A DNA stretch of 64,000 nt. Source: PALSA-1006 sp041660815. Its GTDB lineage: Bacteria > Pseudomonadota > Gammaproteobacteria > Burkholderiales > Gallionellaceae. The stretch is taken from NCBI GenBank assembly GCA_041660815.1, contig JBAZVN010000007.1, positions 1 to 64,000 of the forward strand, written 5' to 3'. The notes under the pieces are model-generated. The model was not told where the DNA came from, did no database searches, and saw only the letters and a list, made by a program, of their open reading frames with translations. Made by a program: the position numbers and the translations under genes. Each line of letters begins with the position of its first letter. The stretch's first letter is position 1. Shown here piece by piece: positions 44,677 to 54,078 of this stretch.

Positions 44677-44802
44677 TACTTAATCCGTTGTAACGACTCG
44701 CACACACTCGAATCGTAACCAATTGTTTTAAAATTATTATCTTCTGCTGAAGTTGCCAGAGTGACGCGCTGACAGCCACTTTGACGTTGTCCGATTGCAT
44801 AT

Positions 44803-45558
44803 TTACAAAATAAGTTGCCCGCCCGCACAGCTTTGCGCCTGCTCCAAGCGCGTCAACGTGGGCAATAAATTCAATCCAATTTTCTCTTTTAAATCAATAG
44901 CTTGATCTTTTAGGTCGTCCAGTGAAATAATAACCGGATCACCCGCTGCCGCAATGCAAATTGTGTTGCCGCTATCGCAGGACGGAAAGGCGATAGCTCG
45001 CCCCTCAAAGGCTTTTTTGATGCGCTCCACACTCGCCGCAAAACCCTTGCTGCGCCCCAGCAGATTCACCGCCATAATGCCGTTATCGTTGAGATGCGCC
45101 CGCACTGCCTGATAAAATGGCGCGGTATCCAGTGCGCCCGCCCGCGCGTCGGCATCAAAGCCATCGACCAAAATTAAATCGTAAGTTTGCGTGCTATTCA
45201 GCACAAATTCCGCCCCATCACCGATCACCATTTTTAAGCGCAAAGGGTCTTCCGGTAATTTAAAAAATTGCCGTGCCGCCGCCACGACACCCGGCTCAAT
45301 CTCCACCACGGTAAGTTTGGCCAAGGGATAATTACGATACAAAAATTTGGTAAGCGAGGCCGCCCCCAGCCCGATGAGCAGCACCTTACGCGGAAAATGA
45401 GAATCCTCGCGCAACAGCAAACTGGCCATCATTTCTTTGGTGTATTCCAGTTCCAAATTCCACGGACGCGCAATGCGCATCGCGCCTTGAACCCAGTCCG
45501 AACCAAAGTGAAGGGAGCGAACGCCAGCTTCTTCGCTGATATCTATTTTGAGTGCCAT
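44803..45558 (-). CDS. Spermidine-synthase-like methyltransferase-fold protein
   Basis: 251 residues. The Rossmann core has LLIGLGAASLTKFLYRNYP, TVVEIEPGVV, VIGDGAEFV and the active-site-like LILVDGFDADARAG. It matches SpeE-like proteins, which transfer aminopropyl groups from decarboxylated SAM. The N-terminal beta domain is short and the residues for a polyamine acceptor are not clear, so the substrate is open. It is the last gene of the minus-strand run that includes the restriction enzyme, 32 bases after the DUF2442 gene. Confidence 0.82.
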   Translation of the reverse strand: MALKIDISEEAGVRSLHFGSDWVQGAMRIARPWNLELEYTKEMMASLLLREDSHFPRKVLLIGLGAASLTKFLYRNYPLAKLTVVEIEPGVVAAARQFFKLPEDPLRLKMVIGDGAEFVLNSTQTYDLILVDGFDADARAGALDTAPFYQAVRAHLNDNGIMAVNLLGRSKGFAASVERIKKAFEGRAIAFPSCDSGNTICIAAAGDPVIISLDDLKDQAIDLKEKIGLNLLPTLTRLEQAQSCAGGQLIL

Positions 45559-45590
45559 AAATAAAACAATGCAATTGACGAAATATTTAT

Positions 45591-45872
45591 TCAGGCAGCT
45601 TTTTTAAAGGCTGCATCAGGAATGAGTCTGTTGAGGTACAAATCCGCAATGGGAAAACACAAATCATAATCCCCCCACACCAACTCACCATACTCGATAC
45701 GAAAAGATGCAAAGCGCGCGGGTTCAAGGTATGCGCGAATATCGGGATGACGCGAAAACGACAGAAACGGCTTGAAATCCACTGTCTGCGTGACGCCATC
45801 GTCGAATGTTATGCACAACAAAAAATCTCCAACTTGTTCTGCGGTCATGATGTTAAGCGTTGCAGGTATCAT
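45591..45872 (-). CDS. DUF2442 domain protein (possible antitoxin partner)
   Basis: 93 residues with GAGGAG seven bases before the ATG. The family pattern is visible: LLCITFDDGVTQTVDFKPFL, RFASFRIEYGELVWGDYDL and LCFPIADLYLNRL. DUF2442 proteins are commonly encoded next to DUF4160 proteins, and the pair is suspected to be a toxin-antitoxin or related system. Here the ATG overlaps the DUF4160 stop (ATGA), which means tight coupling. Confidence 0.85.
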   Translation of the reverse strand: MIPATLNIMTAEQVGDFLLCITFDDGVTQTVDFKPFLSFSRHPDIRAYLEPARFASFRIEYGELVWGDYDLCFPIADLYLNRLIPDAAFKKAA

Positions 45873-46174
45873 TTCAGTCTCCTCGTAATGCGCTCGGATT
45901 TTACAGGTTTGTGTAACACAAAAAAATCAATCCACTTGGACACAATGTCGGTAGCGCGAACAGAAACAAGTTCCTCAAAATGGCGCATTTCTGATATTTC
46001 CAAGGGCGCTCGGCCGGTCACATTTGAATAGTGTATCTCTGCAATTTCGCCATTGAGTACAATGATTTCAGCACGGGACTCCCGATCTTGAAATTTCCCG
46101 TGAACATGTACCGGATCATGCTCGTTGGCGTAAAACATAATAATCAAACCAAAATATTCATAGAGTTTAGGCAT
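45869..46174 (-). CDS. DUF4160 domain protein (possible toxin partner)
   Basis: 101 residues. The family core is present: the start MPKLYEYFGLIIMFYANEHD, PVHVHGKFQDRESRAEI, and LNGEI followed by Glu- and Arg-rich helices. DUF4160 usually sits with DUF2442. Its ATG overlaps the stop of the restriction-modification gene by one base (TAATG), so translation is linked to that enzyme. This link to a Type IIG enzyme is less usual than a free-standing pair. Confidence 0.85.
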   Translation of the reverse strand: MPKLYEYFGLIIMFYANEHDPVHVHGKFQDRESRAEIIVLNGEIAEIHYSNVTGRAPLEISEMRHFEELVSVRATDIVSKWIDFFVLHKPVKSERITRRLK

Positions 46175-49026
46175 TACACATTCCCTTCCACCAGCGCAAT
46201 TTCTTCATCGCTCAGGCCGTAGAGTTGATATACCAATTGGTCAATCTGCTTATCTGTTGCATCAATCTGGCGCTGTTTTAACGTGGCGTCTTGCGGATTT
46301 TTTGTGGTGGCAAGTTGCTGATGCAGGGCAAGCATTTTTTCGACGAGGGCGACAAGTTTATCGTGTATTTGCTTATTTTCTGTGATGGAAATATCCAATT
46401 TCTTGATTGGAATAAGTCGGATATCTTGCGGGTTTAATTTTGGAAAAATATCTTTCCCAAAATTTGGAAGCAAAATCTCCCCATACCAACTGATAAGCCG
46501 AGAATTCACGATTCCAAGAATAAAGCGTAAAGCAAAAGTACATCCTCCATTCAGCAAGAAAGGCGTGACACTGTGACCGTAATAGGAAGTTTCTGTGGCG
46601 AGCGTAACTTGAATGCGCCGTTCTTTCCCTGGAACCTCACGGAACAAAAGTCGTTCGCCTGAAAAAAATCGAGGTTCACGCGCGGCACCAAGCCAAGGCC
46701 CATAACTAAGCCACTCGCCGCTCCAACTTAATTGGTAGCGACCAACATCTTTTCCCTCAAGCCACTTTCCATAAGTATCATCTTGTTTGATAGGTGAGTG
46801 GTAAGCACGATTTTTAATGAGATCAGGTGGTTGCCCTCGGTATTTGTCATAGGCGGTAATGCCTTGAATTACCTCGCCAAGATCGCTTAATCTAAAGCTA
46901 CTGAGTGTAAGTTTGCTAATTACCGATGCAGCAGCAGGAGAGACTTTGTAGTCAATAACCAAATTGGGAGTTGCTTTCCATTGAGCCGCATTTAGCTTCC
47001 AGCTACCAAGATTGGTTTCAATATTGATCGTTGACTGTTTTTCTGAGCGGTTTGCAATAAAAACACAGGTGCTGACTACTGCTGCACTAAATACACCTTC
47101 ACCAAAAAATTTGAAGCGTTCAAGGGCTGAATTGGATGATAAAAATTGTCTTAATGAAGTGCCCGACTCAAGGCGAGTCCATACCTCAGGCGTAATGAAA
47201 CTTAATTTTCCATTATTCCTTAAGAGGCTGATTCCTCGTTCTATAAAGAAAACATAGGTGTCATATTTGTAATTTTGAGTTGCGTACCTCTCTTTGAAAT
47301 ATTTTTTTTCTTTTTCATCGATACTTGCTCCATACGGTGGATTCCCAATAACCACATCAAAACCACCAGCCTTGTGTATGTGCGGGAACCCAGCTTGCCA
47401 ATCAAACACATTAATTCGTTGCACGGTTTCATCATCGAGGTCTAATTGCCCGTCATAAAAATCGGGCCCGATGAGCGAGTTGCCGCATTGAATGTTTTTA
47501 TCCAAATCTGGCAAAACGCGTTCGTGAAAAAGCGCCATCTGGTTGTTGAGCGATTCGTTCGATTCACCTTCCAGCATTTTCAATAGCAGCGAAAGTTTGG
47601 TGACTTCGACGGCTTGCGTGTCGATGTCCACGCCATAAATGTGCTCCAACAAAATGCGCTTCTTTTCTGCCGAGGTAAGTCGCCATGCGCCGTGAGCGGC
47701 GGCATGAATCCGTGCAGCTTTACCTTTGCTATTCTTTTCTGCGCCCTCTTCCACATAACGTTCAAGATACCAGTCGAGCAGGTATTGATATGCGCCAATC
47801 AAAAACGAACCCGACCCGCACGCCGGATCAAGAATCGAAATTCCCGCCGCTTGCTTGCTGCTCTTGCCTTCCAATAACTTACCGATGGTGTGCTCAACGA
47901 TGTATTGCACGATGTAAGCGGGGGTATAAAACACACCGCCGGCTTTTTTGACTTCAGGTTTATCTTCCACCACGGCACGGCTGCCGGAAGTTAAACGAAT
48001 TACTTTGCCGAGAAATTGCTCATACACGCTGCCGAGAATATCCGCGCCGAGCACAGAAAATTCATAGGGAGAATCAGGATAATAGAGATTTTTGAAAATT
48101 TCTTTCAACGGTTTGTCATCAATTTCCAAATGCAACGTTAATTCGTCCGGCGCACCGGCACGATTTTTTTCTTTGCTGAAATGAAATAGGCCCGAGTTGT
48201 AGCGGTCATCCGCATCGCGGAACATCTGACGCAGACGGGCATAAACATTTACGCCGTTTTGCAACGCCATCAGCTTGCCGTAAGGCTCGATTCCCCGATC
48301 TTCGCAAATGCGCAAAAAGATGATGCGGTCGATAGTTTGCTGCACGGAAAAGTTGAGGTCGCGTTGGCTTAGATTGGCATTTCTAAGCGCAATGTTGTGC
48401 GCTAATAAATCGCGCCAATTTTCAATTTCCGCCAGAAATGCACTATCCACTTCGCTCGTGCCGCGCTTGCCTTTACTGGTGCTGGCATATTTGTCGAATG
48501 AGCCTTTGAGCACCGCATCCTTGGAAAAAATGCCCGCGATTTCGTCCCATTTTTCTGCGTAGTCACGATAGGTGCAATAAAACAATCGCGCCTTACTGGC
48601 TTTGTCATCTTTGTTGGGTTTTTGGCGACAATCGTAGATGGCGAATTCTTCAAAGTCGGTGACGATGGATAGCGGCAACTTGGCCGACCACGCATAGCGG
48701 CGCAGTTGAAAAGCGGGCTCCACATCTTCTTTTACGTTAACCGCAGGTTTTTTTGCCTCAAGGAAAAATTTGCGTTGCCCACCCACACGGAAGCTGTAAT
48801 CCGGTGCGCGGGTTGAAGCACCAATTTTGATCGCATCTTCGTGTATGACATCACGGTAGCCTTCTGCATAGCCCAGGCTGTTGTCCATATCCCAACCCAA
48901 CGCCTTGAACAACGGATCTATAAAATCCCGCCGAACTTGGGTTTCATTGTATTTCCCGCCACGATAGGCTTCGAGATTTCGCTCGAAATTTTCAATTAAA
49001 ACAATAACTTCTGCAGGAGCAGTCAT
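46174..49026 (-). CDS. Type IIG restriction-modification enzyme (fused nuclease and N6-adenine methyltransferase)
   Basis: 950 residues. The N-terminal nuclease domain has Asp76 in RAPDYSF and FFLEAKKP (Glu90, Lys92), the PD-(D/E)xK site. A helical linker leads to the methyltransferase: motif I LDPACGSGSFLIGAY near 400 and catalytic motif IV VVIGNPPYG near 560. The C-terminal part (about 650-900, with GKWLEGKDVGRYQLSW) is a TaqI-type target-recognition domain. Cleavage and methylation thus sit in one chain, and no separate specificity subunit is needed. The ATG overlaps the nnrD stop by one base and the stop overlaps the DUF4160 start. The target site cannot be read from sequence. Confidence 0.92.
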   Translation of the reverse strand: MTAPAEVIVLIENFERNLEAYRGGKYNETQVRRDFIDPLFKALGWDMDNSLGYAEGYRDVIHEDAIKIGASTRAPDYSFRVGGQRKFFLEAKKPAVNVKEDVEPAFQLRRYAWSAKLPLSIVTDFEEFAIYDCRQKPNKDDKASKARLFYCTYRDYAEKWDEIAGIFSKDAVLKGSFDKYASTSKGKRGTSEVDSAFLAEIENWRDLLAHNIALRNANLSQRDLNFSVQQTIDRIIFLRICEDRGIEPYGKLMALQNGVNVYARLRQMFRDADDRYNSGLFHFSKEKNRAGAPDELTLHLEIDDKPLKEIFKNLYYPDSPYEFSVLGADILGSVYEQFLGKVIRLTSGSRAVVEDKPEVKKAGGVFYTPAYIVQYIVEHTIGKLLEGKSSKQAAGISILDPACGSGSFLIGAYQYLLDWYLERYVEEGAEKNSKGKAARIHAAAHGAWRLTSAEKKRILLEHIYGVDIDTQAVEVTKLSLLLKMLEGESNESLNNQMALFHERVLPDLDKNIQCGNSLIGPDFYDGQLDLDDETVQRINVFDWQAGFPHIHKAGGFDVVIGNPPYGASIDEKEKKYFKERYATQNYKYDTYVFFIERGISLLRNNGKLSFITPEVWTRLESGTSLRQFLSSNSALERFKFFGEGVFSAAVVSTCVFIANRSEKQSTINIETNLGSWKLNAAQWKATPNLVIDYKVSPAAASVISKLTLSSFRLSDLGEVIQGITAYDKYRGQPPDLIKNRAYHSPIKQDDTYGKWLEGKDVGRYQLSWSGEWLSYGPWLGAAREPRFFSGERLLFREVPGKERRIQVTLATETSYYGHSVTPFLLNGGCTFALRFILGIVNSRLISWYGEILLPNFGKDIFPKLNPQDIRLIPIKKLDISITENKQIHDKLVALVEKMLALHQQLATTKNPQDATLKQRQIDATDKQIDQLVYQLYGLSDEEIALVEGNV

Positions 49027-49877
49027 TATTTATTCACCCAGCGGTTAATCAGCCATCTCGCCCATTCAGATACTTCGGTTGCCGTCATTCCGATGATCGC
49101 ATTTTGCCTGGCCAATTCATCTGCTGCTGCGCCGTGCAAATGCACGCCCAACAACAACGCTTCATCCGCACTCAAACCTTGCGCGATAAAGGCGGCTATC
49201 ATGCCGGCGAGTACGTCGCCCATGCCGGCGCTGCTCATGCCGGGATTGCCGGTTTGATTGAGGTACAACTTCCCCTCACGCGTCACACACACACTGCCCG
49301 CCCCTTTGAGCACCACGCTACCCTGCAATACTCTGGCGAGTTCAACAGCCGCGCCTACCCGGTCCGCCTGAACGTCATCAATCTTGCACGCCAACAAGCG
49401 TGCGGCTTCGCCGGGATGAGGAGTAAATACCGCCGCTGCTTTGCGGGTGTACAACAAGCCGCGCAGATCGGGACGCTGCGCGAGGATATTCAACGCGTCA
49501 GCATCCAAGATGGTGGGCACATCCAGTAACAATACATCATAAAGTAATTTGTGCGCAGCCGGACTTTGCCCGAGCCCGCAGCCCATCACCAGCACATCCG
49601 ATTTCGCTTTCAAAATATCAGAGGCGCGGTGCAACATCAGTTCCGGCATCTGCGCATCCACGGCCGGGGCATTTTCCGCCAGCAACCCCACCTGCACACT
49701 TCCCGCCCCCATTTTCAACGCCGCCCTGCCCGCCAACAAAGCAGCACCGACATAGCCGGTATCGCCGCCCAGCACTCCGACCCGGCCAAACATGCCTTTA
49801 TGACTGTCAATGGGTCGCGGTTTTAGGAAGTTGGCAACTATTTTTTGAGAAATGACGATGGGACGACTAGCGGACAT
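49026..49877 (-). CDS. nnrD: ADP-dependent NAD(P)H-hydrate dehydratase
   Basis: 283 residues from ATG 49877 (MSASRPIVIS), with AAGGA eight bases upstream; a start 11 codons earlier is less likely. The ribokinase-like fold repairs hydrated NAD(P)H. Motifs: RVGVLGGDTGYVGAALLAGRAAL, VMGCGLGQS, TPHPGEAARLL, VVLKGAGSV and the catalytic NPGMSSAGMGDVLAGMI. The epimerase half (NnrE) found fused in E. coli is absent. It is the first gene of the cassette that carries the restriction enzyme. Confidence 0.92.
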   Translation of the reverse strand: MSASRPIVISQKIVANFLKPRPIDSHKGMFGRVGVLGGDTGYVGAALLAGRAALKMGAGSVQVGLLAENAPAVDAQMPELMLHRASDILKAKSDVLVMGCGLGQSPAAHKLLYDVLLLDVPTILDADALNILAQRPDLRGLLYTRKAAAVFTPHPGEAARLLACKIDDVQADRVGAAVELARVLQGSVVLKGAGSVCVTREGKLYLNQTGNPGMSSAGMGDVLAGMIAAFIAQGLSADEALLLGVHLHGAAADELARQNAIIGMTATEVSEWARWLINRWVNK

Positions 49878-49887
49878 ATTGTTTTCC

Positions 49888-49916
49888 TTAGAATGAACGG
49901 CGCGCTGCATTATAAT
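49888..49916 (+). promoter_or_regulatory. Putative purL promoter
   Basis: A perfect -10 box TATAAT at 49911-49916 is preceded by TTAGAA at 49888-49893 with a 17-base spacer. It ends 36 bases before the purL start. TGCATTATAATTGCA is nearly palindromic, so a -10 on the minus strand for nnrD is also possible. I do not see a clear PurR box. Confidence 0.4.
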
Positions 49917-49952
49917 TGCATCCCGTTTTTAACGCTCCCATGAGATCAATTT

Positions 49953-52900
49953 ATGTCTAGCGCGACTCCCAGCAAAATTTCCGTCGGTAATACCGCCCTC
50001 TCCGCCTTTCGCCTTGAAAAACTTCGCACCGCCCTCAAAGCCGTTGCGCCCAGTGTGTTGCTGGAAGACACTCGACATTGGTATTTTATTGAATTGAAAG
50101 CGCCGCTTGCGGCTGCCGAAGATAAATTGCTGGCGCGTTTGCTAAACATTGATGCCAAAGCCAAACTGCCTGCGGCAACATTACAACAGGTATTAATTGT
50201 GCCGCGTTTGGGCACGATTTCTCCCTGGTCCTCCAAGGCAACGGATATTGCCCAGCATTGCGCATTGCCCACTGTTTCGCGCATCGAACGCGGCGTGGTG
50301 TATTACCTGAAAAACAAAAACGGCAAACCGCTAAGCAATGCCGAACAAAAAGCCATTTTGCCGCTCCTGCATGACCGCATGACTGAATCAGTAATTACAC
50401 AACACACTGATTTAATTGATAAAATTTTCAAGCACGGCACACCCCAACCGCTCACCTCGGTGGATATTCTCAAGGGTGGTAGCGCCGCACTGGAAGCTGC
50501 AAATCGCGAATTGGGACTGGCACTTTCCGCCGATGAAATCGACTATCTGGTGGAAAATTTCAACAAGCTGGAACGCAATCCCACCGATGTGGAACTGATG
50601 ATGTTTGCTCAGGCCAACTCGGAACATTGCCGTCACAAAATATTTAATGCCGACTGGATTATCGACGATGAACAGCAAGCCATTTCGCTGTTCGGCATGA
50701 TCCGCAACACCCACAAATTACATCCCGCAGGCACCGTGATCGCCTACTCGGATAACTCATCCGTCATCGAAGGCGCGCAAATAGAGCGTTTTTATCCGCG
50801 CGAAAACGGCCAGTACGCGTTCAGCAGCGAACTGACGCATACCCTGATGAAAGTGGAAACTCACAATCACCCCACCGCCATTGCGCCGTTTGCCGGTGCC
50901 GCAACCGGGTCGGGCGGGGAGATTCGCGACGAAGGTGCAACCGGTTCCGGCTCCAAACCCAAAGCGGGTCTGGTCGGATTTTCCGTGTCCAATTTAAATA
51001 TTCCCGGCTTTGAACAGCCTTGGGAAACCAATCCGTACGGCAAACCGGGGCGCATCGCGACGCCCTTGCAAATCATGATTGACGGCCCCTTGGGCGGTGC
51101 CGCGTTTAACAACGAATTTGGCCGTCCCAACTTAACCGGCTACTTCCGCACTTTCGAAGAGCAAGTCAACGGCGAAATGCGCGGCTATCACAAGCCTATC
51201 ATGCTGGCCGGCGGCGTGGGTAGCATCGCGGCAACACATACGCACAAACACGATTTACCGGAAGGCGCGTTGCTCATTCAACTGGGTGGCCCCGGCATGT
51301 TAATCGGGCTGGGCGGCGGCGCGGCATCCAGCATGGACACCGGTGCCAATGCCGAGAATCTGGATTTTGATTCCGTGCAGCGCGGCAATCCGGAAATGCA
51401 GAGGCGTGCGCAGGAAGTGATCGACCGCTGCTGGCAATTGGGCGACAACAATCCCATTTTATCGATTCACGATGTGGGTGCGGGCGGAATTTCCAATGCG
51501 CTGCCCGAGCTGGTGCACGGCGGAGGCAAAGGTGCGCGCTTCGAATTGCGCGCAGTGCCCAGCGAAGAACGCGGCATGTCACCGATGCAGATTTGGAGTA
51601 ACGAAGCACAAGAGCGTTACGTGCTGGCGATTCCCGCTGCACGTCTGAACGAATTTAAAGCCATGTGTGAACGCGAACGTTGCCCGTTTGCGGTGTTGGG
51701 CAAAGCCATCAGCGAAGATCAGCTCATCGTACACGACGCGGAATTTAACAATAACGCGGTGGATATGCCGCTCTCGGTGTTGCTCGGCAAGCCGCCCAAA
51801 ATGACGCGCAAAGTGTCCCGCGAAGCCATTCAAGCGCCCGCCCTTGATGCAACAAATATTCAATTAAATCAATCAATTACAAGAGCTCTGCAACTCCCAT
51901 CGGTAGCCGACAAAACTTTTTTAATTAGCATCGGTGACCGCAGCGTGGGCGGCCTTACCGCGCGCGACCAAATGGTCGGCCCCTGGCAAGTACCGGTGGC
52001 GGATGTGGCGGTGACGCTGATGGGCTTTAACACGCATCTCGGCGAGGCTTTTGCCTTGGGCGAACGCACGCCGATTGCCGTGCTGAACGCCCCGGCCTCG
52101 GGGCGTATGGCGATCGGCGAGGCACTCACCAACATTGCCGCAGCACGCATTGAAAAGATCGGCGACATCAAACTTTCCGCCAACTGGATGGCCGCCGCCG
52201 GACATCACGGCGAAGACGCCGCCCTGTTTGATACCGTTAAAGCGGTGGGGATGGAGCTGTGTCCCGAGCTGGGCATCAGTATTCCGGTCGGCAAAGATTC
52301 CATGAGCATGAAAACCACCTGGAAAGAAGGCGATCAAAACAAAGCGGTCACCGCCCCGCTTTCTTTGATCGTCACCGCGTTTGCGCCGTGCAGCGATGCG
52401 CGTAAAACCCTGACGCCGCAACTGCTGGCGGACACCGACACCGCCGTTTTACTGATTGATTTGGGTGCGGGAAAAAATCGTCTGGGCGGTTCCGCCTTGG
52501 CGCAGGTCTACAATCAAGTTGGCGATGTGGCGCCGGATGTGGATGATCCGCAAAAACTAAAAATATTTTTCAACCTCATCCAAAATCTCAATCAGCAAGG
52601 CAAGTTGCTGGCCTACCATGACCGCTCCGACGGCGGCATGCTGGCGGCATTATGCGAGATGAGCTTTGCCTCGCACATCGGCCTGGATATTCGCCTGGAT
52701 GAACTGAAAGGCGATGATCTCGCCTGCCTGTTTAATGAGGAATTGGGCGCATTGCTGCAAGTGCGCCGCGCCGACTTGTCGGATATTTTTGTGCAATGTG
52801 ACGAAGCGGGTCTAAGCAATGTGCATGAAGTGGCACGCCTAAATACCCGTGGCATGATCGACATTTCACGCCACGGCAAAACGCTGTACAGCGAAAACGC

Positions 52901-53843
52901 CATTACCCTGCGCCGCGTTTGGTCCGAGACAACCTATCAAATGCAAAAACTGCGCGATAACCCCGTGTGTGCCCAGCAAGAATTTGACCGCATTCTCGAT
53001 GCCAATGATGCCGGTCTGCATGTCAAACTGACCTATGATCCGAATGCAAACATCGCTCCCGCCCTGCTGAAATCGCGCCCCCAAATGGCCATCCTGCGCG
53101 AACAGGGCGTCAACGGCCAGGTTGAAATGGCTGCGGCATTTGACCGCGCCGGTTTTGCCACCGTGGATGTGCACATGAGCGACATCATCAGCGGACGCAT
53201 CAAGTTAACCGATTTTAAAGGCGTGGCGGCCTGCGGCGGATTCTCTTACGGCGATGTGCTGGGCGCGGGGGAAGGCTGGGCAAAGTCCATCCTGTTTAAT
53301 CCCAGAGCCCGCGATGAATTTGAAGCGTTTTTCCAGCGCAACGACACCTTCGCACTGGGCGTGTGCAACGGCTGCCAGATGATGAGCAACCTGCATGAAA
53401 TCATTCCCGGCGCGGAACACTGGGCGCACTTTGCACGCAACCAATCGGAACAATTTGAGGCGCGCTTTGTGATGGTAGAAGTGCAGTCTTCACCGTCAAT
53501 ATTATTTGAAGGCATGGCCGGCAGTCGCATGCCGATTGTGGTGTCGCACGGCGAAGGCTATGCCGATTTTGGTAGCGCCAAAAAGTTGAAAGCGGCACAA
53601 CCTTTGGTGTCGCTGCGCTATGTGGATCACGCCGGGAAACCCACTGAAATTTATCCGCTCAACCCCAATGGTTCCCCGCAAGGCATTACCGGCCTGACCA
53701 CCCCGGACGGGCGCTTCAGCATCATGATGCCGCATCCGGAACGGGTGTTCCGTGCCGTGCAAAACTCCTGGTATCCGCGTGACTGGCAAGAAAATGGTGC
53801 CTGGTTAAAGATGTTCCAGAATGCCCGAAAGTGGGTAAGTTAA
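49953..53843 (+). CDS. purL: Phosphoribosylformylglycinamidine synthase, single-chain (PurL)
   Basis: 1296 residues, the long form of beta- and gammaproteobacteria. It makes FGAM from FGAR with glutamine and ATP. The order is an N-terminal PurS-like domain, a linker, two PurM-like synthetase halves (ANSEHCRHKIF, KVETHNHPTAIAPF, ATGSGGEIRDEGATG) and a class I glutaminase at the C-terminus (GGFSYGDVLGAGEGW, nucleophile Cys in LGVCNGCQMM, and MPHPER). Starts at ATG 49953. It is monocistronic and is followed by two dispersed-repeat hairpins. Confidence 0.98.
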   Translation: MSSATPSKISVGNTALSAFRLEKLRTALKAVAPSVLLEDTRHWYFIELKAPLAAAEDKLLARLLNIDAKAKLPAATLQQVLIVPRLGTISPWSSKATDIAQHCALPTVSRIERGVVYYLKNKNGKPLSNAEQKAILPLLHDRMTESVITQHTDLIDKIFKHGTPQPLTSVDILKGGSAALEAANRELGLALSADEIDYLVENFNKLERNPTDVELMMFAQANSEHCRHKIFNADWIIDDEQQAISLFGMIRNTHKLHPAGTVIAYSDNSSVIEGAQIERFYPRENGQYAFSSELTHTLMKVETHNHPTAIAPFAGAATGSGGEIRDEGATGSGSKPKAGLVGFSVSNLNIPGFEQPWETNPYGKPGRIATPLQIMIDGPLGGAAFNNEFGRPNLTGYFRTFEEQVNGEMRGYHKPIMLAGGVGSIAATHTHKHDLPEGALLIQLGGPGMLIGLGGGAASSMDTGANAENLDFDSVQRGNPEMQRRAQEVIDRCWQLGDNNPILSIHDVGAGGISNALPELVHGGGKGARFELRAVPSEERGMSPMQIWSNEAQERYVLAIPAARLNEFKAMCERERCPFAVLGKAISEDQLIVHDAEFNNNAVDMPLSVLLGKPPKMTRKVSREAIQAPALDATNIQLNQSITRALQLPSVADKTFLISIGDRSVGGLTARDQMVGPWQVPVADVAVTLMGFNTHLGEAFALGERTPIAVLNAPASGRMAIGEALTNIAAARIEKIGDIKLSANWMAAAGHHGEDAALFDTVKAVGMELCPELGISIPVGKDSMSMKTTWKEGDQNKAVTAPLSLIVTAFAPCSDARKTLTPQLLADTDTAVLLIDLGAGKNRLGGSALAQVYNQVGDVAPDVDDPQKLKIFFNLIQNLNQQGKLLAYHDRSDGGMLAALCEMSFASHIGLDIRLDELKGDDLACLFNEELGALLQVRRADLSDIFVQCDEAGLSNVHEVARLNTRGMIDISRHGKTLYSENAITLRRVWSETTYQMQKLRDNPVCAQQEFDRILDANDAGLHVKLTYDPNANIAPALLKSRPQMAILREQGVNGQVEMAAAFDRAGFATVDVHMSDIISGRIKLTDFKGVAACGGFSYGDVLGAGEGWAKSILFNPRARDEFEAFFQRNDTFALGVCNGCQMMSNLHEIIPGAEHWAHFARNQSEQFEARFVMVEVQSSPSILFEGMAGSRMPIVVSHGEGYADFGSAKKLKAAQPLVSLRYVDHAGKPTEIYPLNPNGSPQGITGLTTPDGRFSIMMPHPERVFRAVQNSWYPRDWQENGAWLKMFQNARKWVS

Positions 53844-53851
53844 ACTCCATC

Positions 53852-53900
53852 GGGAGCGCGAACATCCAGTCCGCTTGCAGGCTGGCAAACCCGCGCTCCA
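53852..53900. repeat. REP-like hairpin after purL (GGAGCGCG type)
   Basis: GGAGCGCG at 53853-53860 pairs with CGCGCTCC at 53892-53899; inside, TTGC and GCAA pair again around AGGCTG. Hairpins of the form GGAGCGCG...CGCGCTCC are frequent dispersed repeats in betaproteobacterial genomes (recollection). There is no T-tract. Confidence 0.6.
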
Positions 53901-53931
53901 ATCAAATTGGCTTGAGACTATAGCAAAATGC

Positions 53932-53963
53932 CGGGTTACGGCGCAAAAAACGCGCCTAACCCG
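53932..53963. repeat. REP-like hairpin (CGGGTTACGGCGC type)
   Basis: CGGGTTACGGCGC at 53932-53944 pairs with GCGCCTAACCCG at 53952-53963 with one bulged base and a seven-base A-rich loop. The following CGACCTAC completes a sequence that I know as a widespread bacterial repeat. It lies 32 bases from the previous hairpin. Confidence 0.6.
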
Positions 53964-54078
53964 ACCTACTGATGTCACCCCGCTGACTTGGGCGTGTGCA
54001 AAACATCGAAGCCCCCTTGAAACCCCCAATTCAATCCCCATTTAAGCATCCGTCATTTTGTTAACCATGGAGAATTCA

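Noticed and set aside
44677..44802. Gap between the epimerase and the spermidine-synthase-like gene
   Set aside because: Checked for a tRNA or terminator; no cloverleaf or strong hairpin with a T-run was seen.
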